Shown here one piece after another: positions 1 to 9,762 of a DNA stretch of 64,000 nt (position 1 is the stretch's first letter; each line of letters begins with the position of its first letter). The notes under the pieces are model-generated. The model searched no databases and was not told where the DNA came from. It saw only the letters and a program-made list of their open reading frames with translations. The DNA lies in NCBI GenBank assembly GCA_027490925.1, contig JAIXXF010000023.1:20660-84659 (forward strand), in the 5' to 3' direction. This DNA comes from Comamonadaceae bacterium. GTDB lineage: Bacteria; Pseudomonadota; Gammaproteobacteria; Burkholderiales; Burkholderiaceae_C. The position numbers and the translations under genes were made by a program.

Positions 1-2
1 TA

Positions 3-299
3 CTTTGGCACCAGATCTGCACGGCCACTGGCACGGTGTTCGTGGCAACAGACCCCGAACAGGCTGCTGCCACAGTGCTGGCAGACGCGCCCGATTCAGA
101 CCCTCCCCACGCCGTCGGTTCAACCAAAAAATGTGCAGTTTGCTGGCTCCACGGGGGCTTGGCGATGGTGCTGCCGCAGGACGCCACGACGTTTTTTCCT
201 CCTGCCAAGACCCACCGGACCACGACGTTTCTGAACAGCTTCGCTGAGCCTGTCGCTTGGTCCACGGCCCAGCCACGCGCACCACCCGAGCTCGACTGA
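3..299 (+). CDS. DUF2946 family protein, 3' end only
   Basis: The last 98 residues of a protein that begins left of the window. The frame reads open from the first complete codon and contains WHQICTATG, then a KKCAVCWLHGG segment with a CxxC pair, and ends AQPRAPPELD. This arrangement (IC-T-A-x-G near the middle, CxxC plus His, proline-rich AQPRAPP tail) is what I know of DUF2946 proteins, small secreted or membrane-anchored proteins of unknown function often encoded next to TonB-dependent receptors and sometimes linked to copper. A TonB receptor follows on the same strand about 200 nt downstream, which fits. The N-terminal signal or anchor segment is outside the window. Function is unknown; the family assignment is moderately sure. 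Confidence 0.6.
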   Translation, partial: LWHQICTATGTVFVATDPEQAAATVLADAPDSDPPHAVGSTKKCAVCWLHGGLAMVLPQDATTFFPPAKTHRTTTFLNSFAEPVAWSTAQPRAPPELD

Positions 300-501
300 C
301 CCCATCCCCGGGGTATTTCACTTCCCACGCCAACCTTGTGGATCTTTTGCCCGCGCCTTGAATGCCGGGCATACGGCCCTGGGTTCCGCCTGTCGACCGC
401 GACGCTGCGGCCGTTAGGCATTGGTGTGGCGATTTCCCCCACGTATGTCGTGTTTTCGATCCGCACCGCATCGGCGGGCAAACATCCATCTTGTGAAGAA
501 A

Positions 502-2625
502 ATGAAACTGAATCCGCTGACCCCATTGGCCACCGCTGTGTTGCTGCTCTCACAGTCTGCTGCGTTGGCTCAAAACACTGAAAATGACACCCTCAAAACC
601 GTCACTATCAAGGCGGACAAGGAGGAGGCATACACCCCAAAGGACACCAGCGCTGGCACACGCACGGACACGCCCCTGGCGAATGTCCCACAGTCGGTGA
701 TCGTTGTACCAAAAAGTCTCTTGGAAGATCAGGACAGCAAAACTGTTTCTGACGCACTCCGCAACGTGAGCAATGTCAACGCGATTGATCCGCGCGACAC
801 CAACAACGTCAGCTTCAAGGTACGTGGCTTCAATGCTGCTACCGTGGTGGACGGGGTTTCCGCACCCGGCTATTTCTCCAATGCTGAAAGCGTGGTCAAC
901 ATCCAGCGCATTGACGTGGTGAAGGGCCCGTCGGGTGGTTTGTTCGGCAGTGGCCAGTCGGGCGGCTCTTACGCCTCAGCGGGTGGGACAGTGGCCATCA
1001 CCACCTTGTCCCCAGAATCCACCCCCTCACGCCAGATCGGGCTGAGGGTCGGCACTTTCGGCGAGCGTGGTGCATCGTTCGACCTCAATCAGCCAATCAA
1101 TAGCAATTGGGCCGTACGTTTGGTGGGCGATGTGTCGCGCAACGAGAGCGAAAGCGATGGCATTTTCTTCAAACGAACCGCCCTGTTCCCCAGCATTTCA
1201 TGGACACCCAGCAGCGACACCAAAGTCGTGCTCAAGCTGCGTTACCAAGAAAACACCACGCCCGACTACTCTGGTTTGCCGACAAAGGGAACGCTGGACA
1301 CCAGCGCTTTCCGCCTGCCCCGCAGTTTGAACATCACCGCCACGGGGCTTCCCGACACCGTGCAAAAGTCGAACGGCGCGAACATTCGTTGGGATCAGCG
1401 CCTCGATGACACGTGGAGCTTCCAATTGCTGGCCGCTCGCAATACGGCTTCCATTGATCAACGTGGCGCTTTCGTTTCACCTTTTGGCATCGCGCCCATC
1501 ACTGGTAGCACGGTCAGCATTGCAGGTGTTCGATTGTTCGACGACTTCGGCACCACCACTTTGTCGCCCAGCCTGACGGCCAAGTTCGCCACAGGCGCCG
1601 CTAGACACACTGTCAATCTGGGCGTCGACTACGAAAAAACGACCGACGACGCGTTCCTGGCGTTTTCCAACGGCTTTGGCGGCAGCTTGGGCATGGTCGA
1701 CTTGTTGGCCCCCCGCTTTCCGGCTTGGGTCGAAGCGCCCACGCCGTCGCTGGCTGAAAACCAACAGAATGTCTACAAGTCCACGGTGCTGTACCTGCAA
1801 GATCAACTTGACATTGGCTCGTGGCACTTGCTGGGCAGCGTAAGACACACCCGAATTGATGTGAACGATATCAACCCGGCGTTTGCTTACAACAACATAT
1901 CCAGCAACACCAAGACAACCCCACGTGTGGGTGCTGTCTACGACATCACGCCGCAGGTGTCTTTGTTTGCGGGCCATAGCCAGGCGATCAAGGTGCCATT
2001 GTTTGGCTACTACCTCACTCCTCCGAAGCCAGAGGAGTTCAGGCAGACCGAAGTGGGTCTCCGCCTCAATGGTCTCCAGGGTGTGTCAGCGACCTTGGCC
2101 TTGTTTGACTTGGTGCGACGCAACGCTACCATCACCGACCCCGCAACCTTTGCCGCATTCCAGACGGGTAAGCAGCGCTCCAAAGGTGTGGATGTCGATG
2201 TGCGCTGGCAAGCCACGCCGTCTCTGGTGTGGCTTGCTGCATTCACCCGTCAATCGGCGAAGATCACAGAAGATGCCTTTGCCACCAACTTGGTCGGCAA
2301 GCAACTTTTTAACGTCCCGGAGCAGCAGATCCGTTTGGCCGCGCGCTATGACATCCGCCAGGGGGATTGGGCGGGCTGGGGCGCTGGCCTTGGCCTGACA
2401 CGTCACAGCCAGCTGCCCGGTAATGCCGCAAACGCCTTCTTTACACCGGCAGCCACTGTGTTTGATGGCCAGGTGTCCTACCGCACCAAAGACGCGCGCT
2501 ACGCACTTTCAATCGGTAACCTAACCGACAAGAAATACTTCATCCCCGCGGCTTACTTCAGCGGTGGACAGGTGATCCCGGCGTTACCGCGCACGGTGTC
2601 GGCATCGGCCCAGTTCAACTTCTGA
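502..2625 (+). CDS. TonB-dependent siderophore-type receptor
   Basis: Outer-membrane active transporter, 707 residues. A signal peptide (MKLNPLTPLATAVLLLSQSAALA, cut before Q24) is followed by a TonB-box-like stretch (LKTVTI), a plug domain at about 45-160 (LANVPQSVIVV, KVRGF, RIDVVKGPSGGLFG) and a beta-barrel that ends in aromatic NF, as needed for BAM insertion. The plug matches the catecholate/ferric-siderophore receptor class rather than the OprC copper receptor class, whose plug I would expect to look different. The ATG chosen gives a clean signal peptide; GTG at 493 (VKKMKLN) is an equally possible start, and earlier starts add an unlikely 27-residue leader. No Fur box was recognised upstream. 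It is flanked by a DUF2946 protein and an isonitrile-hydratase-like enzyme, so the substrate may be a metallophore; it cannot be named from sequence. Confidence 0.9.
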   Translation: MKLNPLTPLATAVLLLSQSAALAQNTENDTLKTVTIKADKEEAYTPKDTSAGTRTDTPLANVPQSVIVVPKSLLEDQDSKTVSDALRNVSNVNAIDPRDTNNVSFKVRGFNAATVVDGVSAPGYFSNAESVVNIQRIDVVKGPSGGLFGSGQSGGSYASAGGTVAITTLSPESTPSRQIGLRVGTFGERGASFDLNQPINSNWAVRLVGDVSRNESESDGIFFKRTALFPSISWTPSSDTKVVLKLRYQENTTPDYSGLPTKGTLDTSAFRLPRSLNITATGLPDTVQKSNGANIRWDQRLDDTWSFQLLAARNTASIDQRGAFVSPFGIAPITGSTVSIAGVRLFDDFGTTTLSPSLTAKFATGAARHTVNLGVDYEKTTDDAFLAFSNGFGGSLGMVDLLAPRFPAWVEAPTPSLAENQQNVYKSTVLYLQDQLDIGSWHLLGSVRHTRIDVNDINPAFAYNNISSNTKTTPRVGAVYDITPQVSLFAGHSQAIKVPLFGYYLTPPKPEEFRQTEVGLRLNGLQGVSATLALFDLVRRNATITDPATFAAFQTGKQRSKGVDVDVRWQATPSLVWLAAFTRQSAKITEDAFATNLVGKQLFNVPEQQIRLAARYDIRQGDWAGWGAGLGLTRHSQLPGNAANAFFTPAATVFDGQVSYRTKDARYALSIGNLTDKKYFIPAAYFSGGQVIPALPRTVSASAQFNF

Positions 2626-2678
2626 TCTTGAATCATGGGCGGGCCACTGGCTCGCCCGCATCAACTTAGGGAGCGCAT

Positions 2679-3554
2679 ATGCAACGCCGTCATTTCACTC
2701 GAGGTATCGCCTGGCTGGCCGCGATGACATCCACTGCTTCTGGCCACACACAAACGGCTACGCGAGCGACAGAGCCCACCAAGGAAAGTGCGGACGCCCA
2801 CCATTTAGAAACGCTGCGCCGCTACGACAGTCTCACTGGAGGAGACAAAGTGGTCATCGGAATGTTGGTCTACCCCGGCATGTTTCTACAAGACCTCGTG
2901 GGTCCCCTCACAGTTTTCGAATCCATGATGAACAAGGAGATCCACCTGCTCTGGAAGGACACCGAACCAGTTGGAAACGAAGAGGGGCAGCCCAAAGCGC
3001 TGATTCCTGTCAAGCCAACGACCCGCTTTCAAGATTGCCCAGAGCGGCTAGACGTGCTCTTTGTGCCTGGTGGTGTCCCAGGCACTTTGACCATGATGGA
3101 GGATCCAGAAGTACTTGCCTTCTTAGCCAAATACGGATCGACCGCACGCTATGTGACCAGCGTCTGTACCGGTTCTCTGATTTTGGGCGCTGCAGGTTTG
3201 CTCAAGGGCTACCGTGCAACCAGTTACTGGGCCACGGTGAATCTGCTCAAAGAGTTGGGCGCCACGCCTTCGCGTCGGCGCGTGGTGGTGGACCGCAACC
3301 GGATCACGGGTGGCGGTGTGACCGCTGGGATTGATTTTGGTCTGCACCTTGTTGCTTTGCTTCGCAGTCCGGCGTACGCCAAAGCGGTGCAGTTGTATTT
3401 GGAGTACGACCCGGCTCCTCCATTCAATGCCGGAAACCCAAAAACCGCCCCCAAACTGGCGGTTGACTTCCTGACAGAGATGTATGCGGGTATGGTGGAT
3501 GCGACACGGGCCATCGCACAGCGGGCATGGGTTCGTCTCAATACAAAGGGATAA
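2679..3554 (+). CDS. Exported DJ-1/PfpI family protein, isonitrile hydratase-like
   Basis: 291 residues. An N-terminal twin-arginine-like signal (RRHFTRG then a hydrophobic stretch to about 22) precedes a DJ-1/PfpI glutamine-amidotransferase-like domain at about 55-245. The nucleophile elbow is SVCTGSLILGAAG with Cys163-Thr164, and Asp72 lies in LQDLVGP. In isonitrile (isocyanide) hydratase InhA the corresponding Cys-Thr pair and Asp are the catalytic residues, so all three are kept here. InhA converts R-NC to N-formamides. Members of the same fold also form the front half of AraC-type regulators, but no HTH is present. The start has a good AGGGAG ribosome site. Characterised InhA is cytoplasmic, so an export signal is unusual and suggests periplasmic action next to the receptor encoded 53 nt upstream. 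Confidence 0.8.
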   Translation: MQRRHFTRGIAWLAAMTSTASGHTQTATRATEPTKESADAHHLETLRRYDSLTGGDKVVIGMLVYPGMFLQDLVGPLTVFESMMNKEIHLLWKDTEPVGNEEGQPKALIPVKPTTRFQDCPERLDVLFVPGGVPGTLTMMEDPEVLAFLAKYGSTARYVTSVCTGSLILGAAGLLKGYRATSYWATVNLLKELGATPSRRRVVVDRNRITGGGVTAGIDFGLHLVALLRSPAYAKAVQLYLEYDPAPPFNAGNPKTAPKLAVDFLTEMYAGMVDATRAIAQRAWVRLNTKG

Positions 3555-4029
3555 GCCGACTGTGGCGACCATGTCCGTTATGGCTCATGATTAACCAGCG
3601 TTGAGACTGTGAGAGGCTGTAGATCAGGCCGAGCGGATGGCTACACAGGGATTGATAATCGCCCTCACCGTGGAAGGCCAAGGAGTCAGCGGAACCGGCT
3701 ACCCTTAATAGATGTCCAAATTCTGAGGGTCAGTTCAAACCCGGGACGGTTCAAACTGCAGTCGATTACTTCATCGCATTCCGCCCCGTGCAGATCAAGT
3801 TCAACACTGGCAGCAACGGCGAGTTCGGCCTAGATAACGCGGGCGTTGGTCTTTACCGGTCCACTGGCGCCATGATCCCAGAAGCCATCCAGACCCAGGT
3901 GACCGATGCGTTCCCGAAATTGAGTAAAGACTTACTCTGGAGTCCAATCCCAAGCAAGCGGAGATTGGACGAGAAGAAGCGATTCAAGGAGGAGCGAATC
4001 ATCGGCTTCCTGTCCGCTTCCTTCAGCTT
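3555..4029. other. Gene-poor stretch with transposon debris
   Basis: 475 bases between two convergent genes. Apart from the IS3-type scrap near the right end I see no gene, RNA or regulatory structure I can support. A 106-codon reading frame starting at GTG 3788 runs through the scrap, but its first 60 residues match no family I recognise and its end overlaps the SUMF1-like gene on the other strand, so it is not called. The stretch looks like the eroded boundary between the accessory left end and the conserved chromosome. Confidence 0.5.
3971..4012 (+). pseudogene. Remnant of IS3-family transposase OrfA (N-terminus)
   Basis: Fourteen codons read EKKRFKEERIIGFL, which lines up with the start of IS3-family (IS407/IS1400-like) OrfA proteins, typically MKKRF-x-EEQIIGFL. 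The initiator ATG is replaced by GAG and the homology stops abruptly after Leu, 18 bases before the stop codon of the SUMF1-like gene on the other strand. No terminal inverted repeat or the rest of the element could be found. It is too short to be certain, but the match is specific. Confidence 0.45.
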
Positions 4030-4863
4030 TCAGCGAACTAAAGATTCCTCCCTCTCCGAGTTGGCCCGGACCTCACCCCGCGGGTACACGCATCGAAAGC
4101 CGATGTAGACCGCGTAGAAGTCGGCTTCTTTCCAGGCGTCTACCTCGGCCTGCATTTGGGCGGGGCCGTACCACCAGGAGCCGCCCAGGGTGCGGCGTTC
4201 GGTACCACGGGCGTCGGCGGCCCATTCCCACACGTTGCCACCCATGTCGTAAAGCCCATTGACGCCGGGGCGGGTGGCGCCTGCGGGGGCGGCGCGGGGC
4301 CAGGGGTCGGGGTCGCTGGTGTTGGCGCCTTCGGGGGTGTGGCCGGTGGGCCAGCGGTAGCGCTGGCCGTGCACCCAACCGGCGGGGGGTGAGGCCCGCT
4401 GTTCGGTGTAGGCGGCGCTTTGCCACTCTTGCGCGGTGGGCAGGCGGCCCCCCGCCCAGGCGCAGAACGCGGCGGCCTCGGCGTGGGTGAGGTGCACGGC
4501 GGGCGATTGGGCGTGGCGTGCCGGGTCTGCCGGGGCCGGGCCGTTGGGCGAGCGCCAGGTCCAGCCGGGGCGGCGCTGCCAACCGGCCACGTACTCGAAG
4601 CCACCGCCTTCGCGTTCGGCGCGGGTGACGGTGCCCGTGGCGCGTGCGAACTCGGCAAAGCGCTGGATGGTGACTTCGGTCTGGTCAATGGCGAAGCGGT
4701 CCAATTCCACCCGCACATTGGTATTGGAATTGGTATTGGCGTTGGCGCTGGCCAGCGTGCAGACCAGGCCAAGGGCCAAGGCGCACAAAGCGGTGGCCGC
4801 TGCGCGGTGGCGGGGGTGGCGTGAACGCGATGCGCGGGTGGGGTGGGCTCGGAAACGGCTCAT
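4030..4863 (-). CDS. Secreted SUMF1/formylglycine-generating-enzyme-like protein
   Basis: 277 residues. A signal peptide (RAAATALCALALGLVCTLASA) is followed by an Asn/Thr/Ser repeat (NANTNSNTN) and a SUMF1 (FGE-sulfatase) fold: IDQTEVTIQRFAEF, CAWAGGRLPTAQEW, YDMGGNVWEW, LGGSWWYG and YIGFRC. In true formylglycine-generating enzymes two cysteines that bind copper sit just after the GGSW motif; here that segment reads WWYGPAQM with no Cys, so a sulfatase-activating activity is unlikely. Such proteins more often act as lectin-like or iron-enzyme relatives with unknown substrates. The start MSRFRAHP gives the signal peptide; an upstream ATG adds 27 residues that run into a dispersed repeat. It stands alone, with no sulfatase nearby. 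Confidence 0.75.
   Translation of the reverse strand: MSRFRAHPTRASRSRHPRHRAAATALCALALGLVCTLASANANTNSNTNVRVELDRFAIDQTEVTIQRFAEFARATGTVTRAEREGGGFEYVAGWQRRPGWTWRSPNGPAPADPARHAQSPAVHLTHAEAAAFCAWAGGRLPTAQEWQSAAYTEQRASPPAGWVHGQRYRWPTGHTPEGANTSDPDPWPRAAPAGATRPGVNGLYDMGGNVWEWAADARGTERRTLGGSWWYGPAQMQAEVDAWKEADFYAVYIGFRCVYPRGEVRANSEREESLVR
4717..4752. repeat. Six-base tandem repeat (ATTGGT-like, six units)
   Basis: Six consecutive hexamers attggt/attgga/attggt/attggc/gttggc/gctggc inside the SUMF1-like gene. On the coding strand they give alternating Asn/Ala and Thr/Ser right after the signal peptide. Copy-number change would lengthen or shorten this linker in steps of two residues without shifting frame. 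Confidence 0.7.
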
Positions 4864-4920
4864 GACGGCAGGGTAGCGCGGCATTGGGGCCACTGCCTGG
4901 TGTGACTCAGATATCCATAC

Positions 4921-4976
4921 GCTACATATTTCATAGCAAATCAAGCCCTGTCAACGGGGGCCAGGTCCGATTCTTG
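4921..4976 (+). repeat. Dispersed GCTAY-N7-RTAGC element, copy 1
   Basis: 17-nt palindrome GCTACATATTTCATAGC at 4921-4937 plus a 39-nt tail in which GGGC starts 21 nt after the palindrome and the sequence GGGCCAGGTCCGATTC follows. It lies between the start of the SUMF1-like gene and the end of the CorC-like gene. One of eight copies in this window. Confidence 0.75.
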
Positions 4977-5086
4977 GTAACAAAACCACCCCAGAGGAGG
5001 AAGGAGGGCCAAAAAAGCGCGTTTTCTGCTTCTTAGGGATCGATGGCCGGTGTGTTGCGTGGGGCCGTTCCATCCCGCTGCCAAGC

Positions 5087-6415
5087 TCAGGCGTCTGCCG
5101 CTTCCAGCGGTTGGTTCGGGTCTTCCGCCGGGGTGGGCGAGGCCACCACCTTGTCGATGCGCTTGCCGTCCAGGTCCACCACCTCAAACCGCCACCCGGC
5201 GCAGGCGATGGCTTCACCGGTGACGGGCAAATGGCCGCTGACGGCCATGAGCAGCCCAGCCAGGGTGTTGTAGCGGCGGCGGTCTTCGTCGGGCAACTCG
5301 CCGATGTGCAGGCGGTCTTTGAGCTCAGACACCGGCATGAGCCCGTCCAGCAACCAGGAACCGTCTTCGCGTTGTGTGGCCCAGGCGTCGGCCGGGGTGC
5401 CGGGCTGCAGCTCGCCGGTGATGGCTTCCAGCAGGTCGTGCGGGGTCAGAAGGCCCTGAACGACGCCGTACTCGTCCACCACAAACGCGAGGCGGATCGA
5501 GCGCTCCCGGAACTGAGTGAGCAGCTCCATGCCACTCAGGGTTTCGGGCACAAAGGTGGCGGCTTGGGCGTGCCGCTCGATGCTGCCGCTGTGGTCTGCG
5601 CCCAGGTCCAGCAGGCGCGCCACGCTGATCACACCCACCACGTCGTCCAGCCCGCCACGGCACACGGGGTACCAGGAGTGCGCGCCGTGCGGGCCGGGCC
5701 GCCCCGCCACCTTCAGCGATGCGGCCACGGTCTGGGTGGCGTCCAGCCACGCCACGTCGGCGCGCGGCACCATGAGCGAGGTGAGCGGCCGGTCGTCCAG
5801 TCGGAATACGTTTTGCACCATCTGGTGCTCGTGGTGCTCGATCAGCCCGGCGTCGCGGCCTTCGGCCAGGCTGGCGTTGATTTCTTCTTCGGTCACCGCG
5901 CGACCGGCGTCGTTGTCGATGCGCAGCAGCGTCAAGACCGCGTGGGTGCTGAAAGACAGCAATCGCACAAAGGGCTTGGCGATGGTCGCCACCCAGGTCA
6001 TGGGTCGCGACACCCAGCGCGCCACCCGCTCAGGGTACAACTGCCCAATTCGCTTGGGCACCAGCTCGCCGAACACGATGGTGACGAACGTGATGGTGGT
6101 GACCACACAGGCCGTGGCGGTGAGGTCGGCCGCCCCCTCGGCCAGCCCCAGCCCCTGCAACCAGACCGAGACGCCCGCGCTGAACGCCGCCTCGCCCACA
6201 ATGCCGTTCATCACGCCAATGGACGTGATGCCCACCTGCACCGACGACAAAAACTGCGTGGGGTGGTCCAGCAAATCCAGCGCGGCCTGAGCGCCTTTGT
6301 CGCCCCCCTCGGCCATGGCCGTCAAACGCGCTTTGCGGCTTGAAGCGAGCGCCAGCTCCGACATGGCGAACACGCCATTGAGCAGGGTCAAGAAACCGAT
6401 CAGCAAAAATTCCAT
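5087..6415 (-). CDS. Hemolysin C/CorC-type membrane protein (DUF21-CBS-CorC)
   Basis: 442 residues in three parts: an N-terminal DUF21/CNNM transmembrane domain (about 1-195, beginning MEFLLIGFLTLLNGVFAMSE and containing FGELVPKRIG), a pair of CBS domains (about 210-335, including TSLMVPRADVAWLD and AFVVDEYGVVQGLLT) and a C-terminal CorC_HlyC domain (about 345-425, LDGLMPVSELKDRL and NTLAGLLM). Family members are implicated in Mg/Co export or resistance and bind adenine nucleotides at the CBS pair; the name hemolysin is historical. The start was set at MEFLLIG because DUF21 begins there; longer versions run into the divergent apaH. Only 23 bases separate the two start codons. Confidence 0.9.
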   Translation of the reverse strand: MEFLLIGFLTLLNGVFAMSELALASSRKARLTAMAEGGDKGAQAALDLLDHPTQFLSSVQVGITSIGVMNGIVGEAAFSAGVSVWLQGLGLAEGAADLTATACVVTTITFVTIVFGELVPKRIGQLYPERVARWVSRPMTWVATIAKPFVRLLSFSTHAVLTLLRIDNDAGRAVTEEEINASLAEGRDAGLIEHHEHQMVQNVFRLDDRPLTSLMVPRADVAWLDATQTVAASLKVAGRPGPHGAHSWYPVCRGGLDDVVGVISVARLLDLGADHSGSIERHAQAATFVPETLSGMELLTQFRERSIRLAFVVDEYGVVQGLLTPHDLLEAITGELQPGTPADAWATQREDGSWLLDGLMPVSELKDRLHIGELPDEDRRRYNTLAGLLMAVSGHLPVTGEAIACAGWRFEVVDLDGKRIDKVVASPTPAEDPNQPLEAADA

Positions 6416-6438
6416 GGGGCCAGAGGCAAAATCGTCAC

Positions 6439-7269
6439 ATGGCACTTTACTTGATCGGTGATGTCCAGGGCTGTGATGTCGCGCTGGGCCAGTTGCTGGA
6501 GAAGATCGACTTTTCACCCAGCCGCGACACCCTTTACCTGCTGGGCGACCTGGTCAATCGCGGGCCCGCATCGGAAGCCACCCTTCGCCGCCTGATGGCG
6601 TTGGGCGACGCTGCGCAGTGCCTGCTGGGCAACCACGACCTGCACCTGCTGGCCATCCACCACGGCGTGCGGCCCGCGCTCAAACACGACACCGTCCACG
6701 GCATCTTGCAGGCCCCTGACCGCGCCGCCTTGATGGACTGGCTGCGCCACCGGCGCATGGCGCTGTGGGCACACGGCTGCCTGATGGTGCACGCCGGTGT
6801 GCTGCCCAGTTGGACGGCCGAAACCACCCTGGCCCTGGCGGCCGAAGTGGAAGCGGTGCTGCGCGGGAACGCGTTGGCCGACTTCCTGCACCACATGTAC
6901 GGCAACGAGCCACGGGCCTGGTCACCGCAGTTGCAAGGCGCGGCGCGGTGGCGGGTGATCGTCAATGCGCTCACGCGCCTGCGCTTTTGCACGCCCGACG
7001 GCGTGATGGAATTCACCGCCAAGGAAGCGGCAGGCAAAGCGCCAGACGGTCATGTGCCGTGGTTCGATGCGCCCCACCGCCAAACCGACGGCGTGACCGT
7101 GGCCTTTGGGCATTGGTCCACCCTGGGGCCCACCCGGCGCAGCAACTTGTTGGCGCTCGACACCGGCTGTGTCTGGGGCGGCTGCCTGAGCGCCTGGCGG
7201 CTGGGGGACTCGCCCACCCGAGGCGAGCTGATCCAGGTCAAGTGCCCGCAGGCCCAGAAGCCCGGCTGA
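6439..7269 (+). CDS. apaH: Bis(5'-nucleosyl)-tetraphosphatase, symmetrical
   Basis: 276 residues; hydrolyses Ap4A to two ADP and can also decap NpN-capped RNA. Metallophosphoesterase motifs are in order: GDVQGC near residue 8, GDLVNRGP at about 36, GNHD at about 65, a conserved MVHAG at about 117 and GHWS near 224. The length matches E. coli ApaH. The ATG follows AGAGG and diverges from the CorC-like gene 23 bases away; the downstream neighbour rhlE converges after 27 bases. Those 27 bases hold two and a half copies of TGACGCGGG, the first including the stop codon. Confidence 0.95.
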   Translation: MALYLIGDVQGCDVALGQLLEKIDFSPSRDTLYLLGDLVNRGPASEATLRRLMALGDAAQCLLGNHDLHLLAIHHGVRPALKHDTVHGILQAPDRAALMDWLRHRRMALWAHGCLMVHAGVLPSWTAETTLALAAEVEAVLRGNALADFLHHMYGNEPRAWSPQLQGAARWRVIVNALTRLRFCTPDGVMEFTAKEAAGKAPDGHVPWFDAPHRQTDGVTVAFGHWSTLGPTRRSNLLALDTGCVWGGCLSAWRLGDSPTRGELIQVKCPQAQKPG

Positions 7270-7296
7270 CGCGGGTGACGCGGGTGACGCAGCCGT

Positions 7297-8754
<1,458 letters not shown>

Positions 8755-8771
8755 CTATACATCAGGCTGGT

Positions 8772-8827
8772 GCTATCAAACCGATAGCTGGCTGTGCCCA
8801 TCGCTCAAGGGCAAAGCCCAATTATCG
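8772..8827 (+). repeat. Dispersed GCTAY-N7-RTAGC element, copy 2
   Basis: Palindrome GCTATCAAACCGATAGC at 8772-8788 and a tail with GCCC-N9-GGGC, GGGC starting 21 nt after the palindrome. It lies in the divergent promoter region between rhlE and pcp, 17 bases upstream of the rhlE start. Confidence 0.75.
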
Positions 8828-8901
8828 CCGATTGTTTGGCGGGGCCATAGGGTACACGGCAGGCGGGCACGGCGCGCACCGCGCTGCGCTACAGTCCCGC
8901 C

Positions 8902-9570
8902 ATGACCGACCCTGCACCCGGCCACGCGGCCTTGCGCCATGTGCTGTTGACCGGCTTTGAGCCCTTTGGCGGCGACGCGGTCAACCCCAGCGGCGCGGTG
9001 GCACAGGCGCTGAACGGCACACCCCTGGCCGGTCATCTGCTGGTGGGGGTGACCTTGCCCACGGCGTTTGCCGCCTCGGTAGAGCGCCTGCACCAGCTGC
9101 TGGGCCAAATTCAGCCGGTGCTGGTGGTCTGCACCGGCGTGGCCAAAGGCCGAACCGGTCTGGCGCTGGAGCGGGTGGCCCTCAACCTGCTGGACGCACC
9201 ACTGCCCGACAACGCGGGCCAGCAGCCGGTGGACCAACCGGTGCGGCCGGGCGCGCCACCCGCCCACTTCAGTGGCTTGCCGGTCAAGGCTATGCAGCGC
9301 GCTCTGCACGCCCATGGGCACGCCGCAGAGCTGTCCCTGTCGGCGGGCAGTTACGTCTGCAACGCGGTGTTTTTTGAGCTGATGGAGGCACTCGCCACCC
9401 GGCCAGAGCACCGGGGCGTGGTGGGCGGCTTCATCCACCTCCCTGCCCTGCCGGCGCAGCACCCGACCGGCCCGTCGATGGCGCTGGCCGACCAGGTGGC
9501 TGCGGTGGCGGTGGCGATCGAGGCGGCCCTTGCTCACGCCCAGCCGTCCGTGCCCGGGGGTGCACGCTAG
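8902..9570 (+). CDS. pcp: Pyroglutamyl-peptidase I (pyrrolidone-carboxylate peptidase)
   Basis: 222 residues, cysteine peptidase of family C15 that removes N-terminal pyroglutamate from peptides in the cytoplasm. The catalytic triad is recognisable: Glu90 in LALERVALN, Cys153 in SAGSYVCNAVFF and His179 in GGFIHLP. The N-terminal signature VLLTGFEPFGGDAVNPS is typical. Length is usual for the family (about 215). It diverges from rhlE and stands alone; a lipase gene follows after 190 bases with no clear link. Confidence 0.93.
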   Translation: MTDPAPGHAALRHVLLTGFEPFGGDAVNPSGAVAQALNGTPLAGHLLVGVTLPTAFAASVERLHQLLGQIQPVLVVCTGVAKGRTGLALERVALNLLDAPLPDNAGQQPVDQPVRPGAPPAHFSGLPVKAMQRALHAHGHAAELSLSAGSYVCNAVFFELMEALATRPEHRGVVGGFIHLPALPAQHPTGPSMALADQVAAVAVAIEAALAHAQPSVPGGAR

Positions 9571-9762
9571 GCATAGCCCGCCCCGTCCTGGCCGCCCCAC
9601 GACCAGCGCCCCCCCTCCACGCTTTTGCACCCGGTAATTTGTCACACTTCGCCCGGGTTTTCACTAGGACGCCAAAGGGACGCTTCAGGGAGGATGCGCA
9701 TCTGACAAGCCGCCGTGTCTATTCATGGCGGTGACCTTCAATCGACGACCTCCTGCCTGACC

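Noticed and set aside
300..501. Riboswitch or Fur box before the TonB receptor
   Set aside because: No B12-box, TPP or Fur-like 19-bp palindrome found; only short GC palindromes such as TGCCGGGCA.
502..2625. Copper receptor OprC assignment
   Set aside because: The plug sequence follows the siderophore receptor class; OprC-type plug motifs I know are not present.
3788..4108. 106-codon reading frame crossing the IS3 scrap
   Set aside because: No family match beyond the transposase fragment, GTG start, and overlap with the SUMF1-like gene on the other strand; treated as debris.
7267..7293. TGACGCGGG repeated 2.5 times between apaH and rhlE
   Set aside because: Too short to interpret and lies partly in the apaH stop region; no evidence of function.
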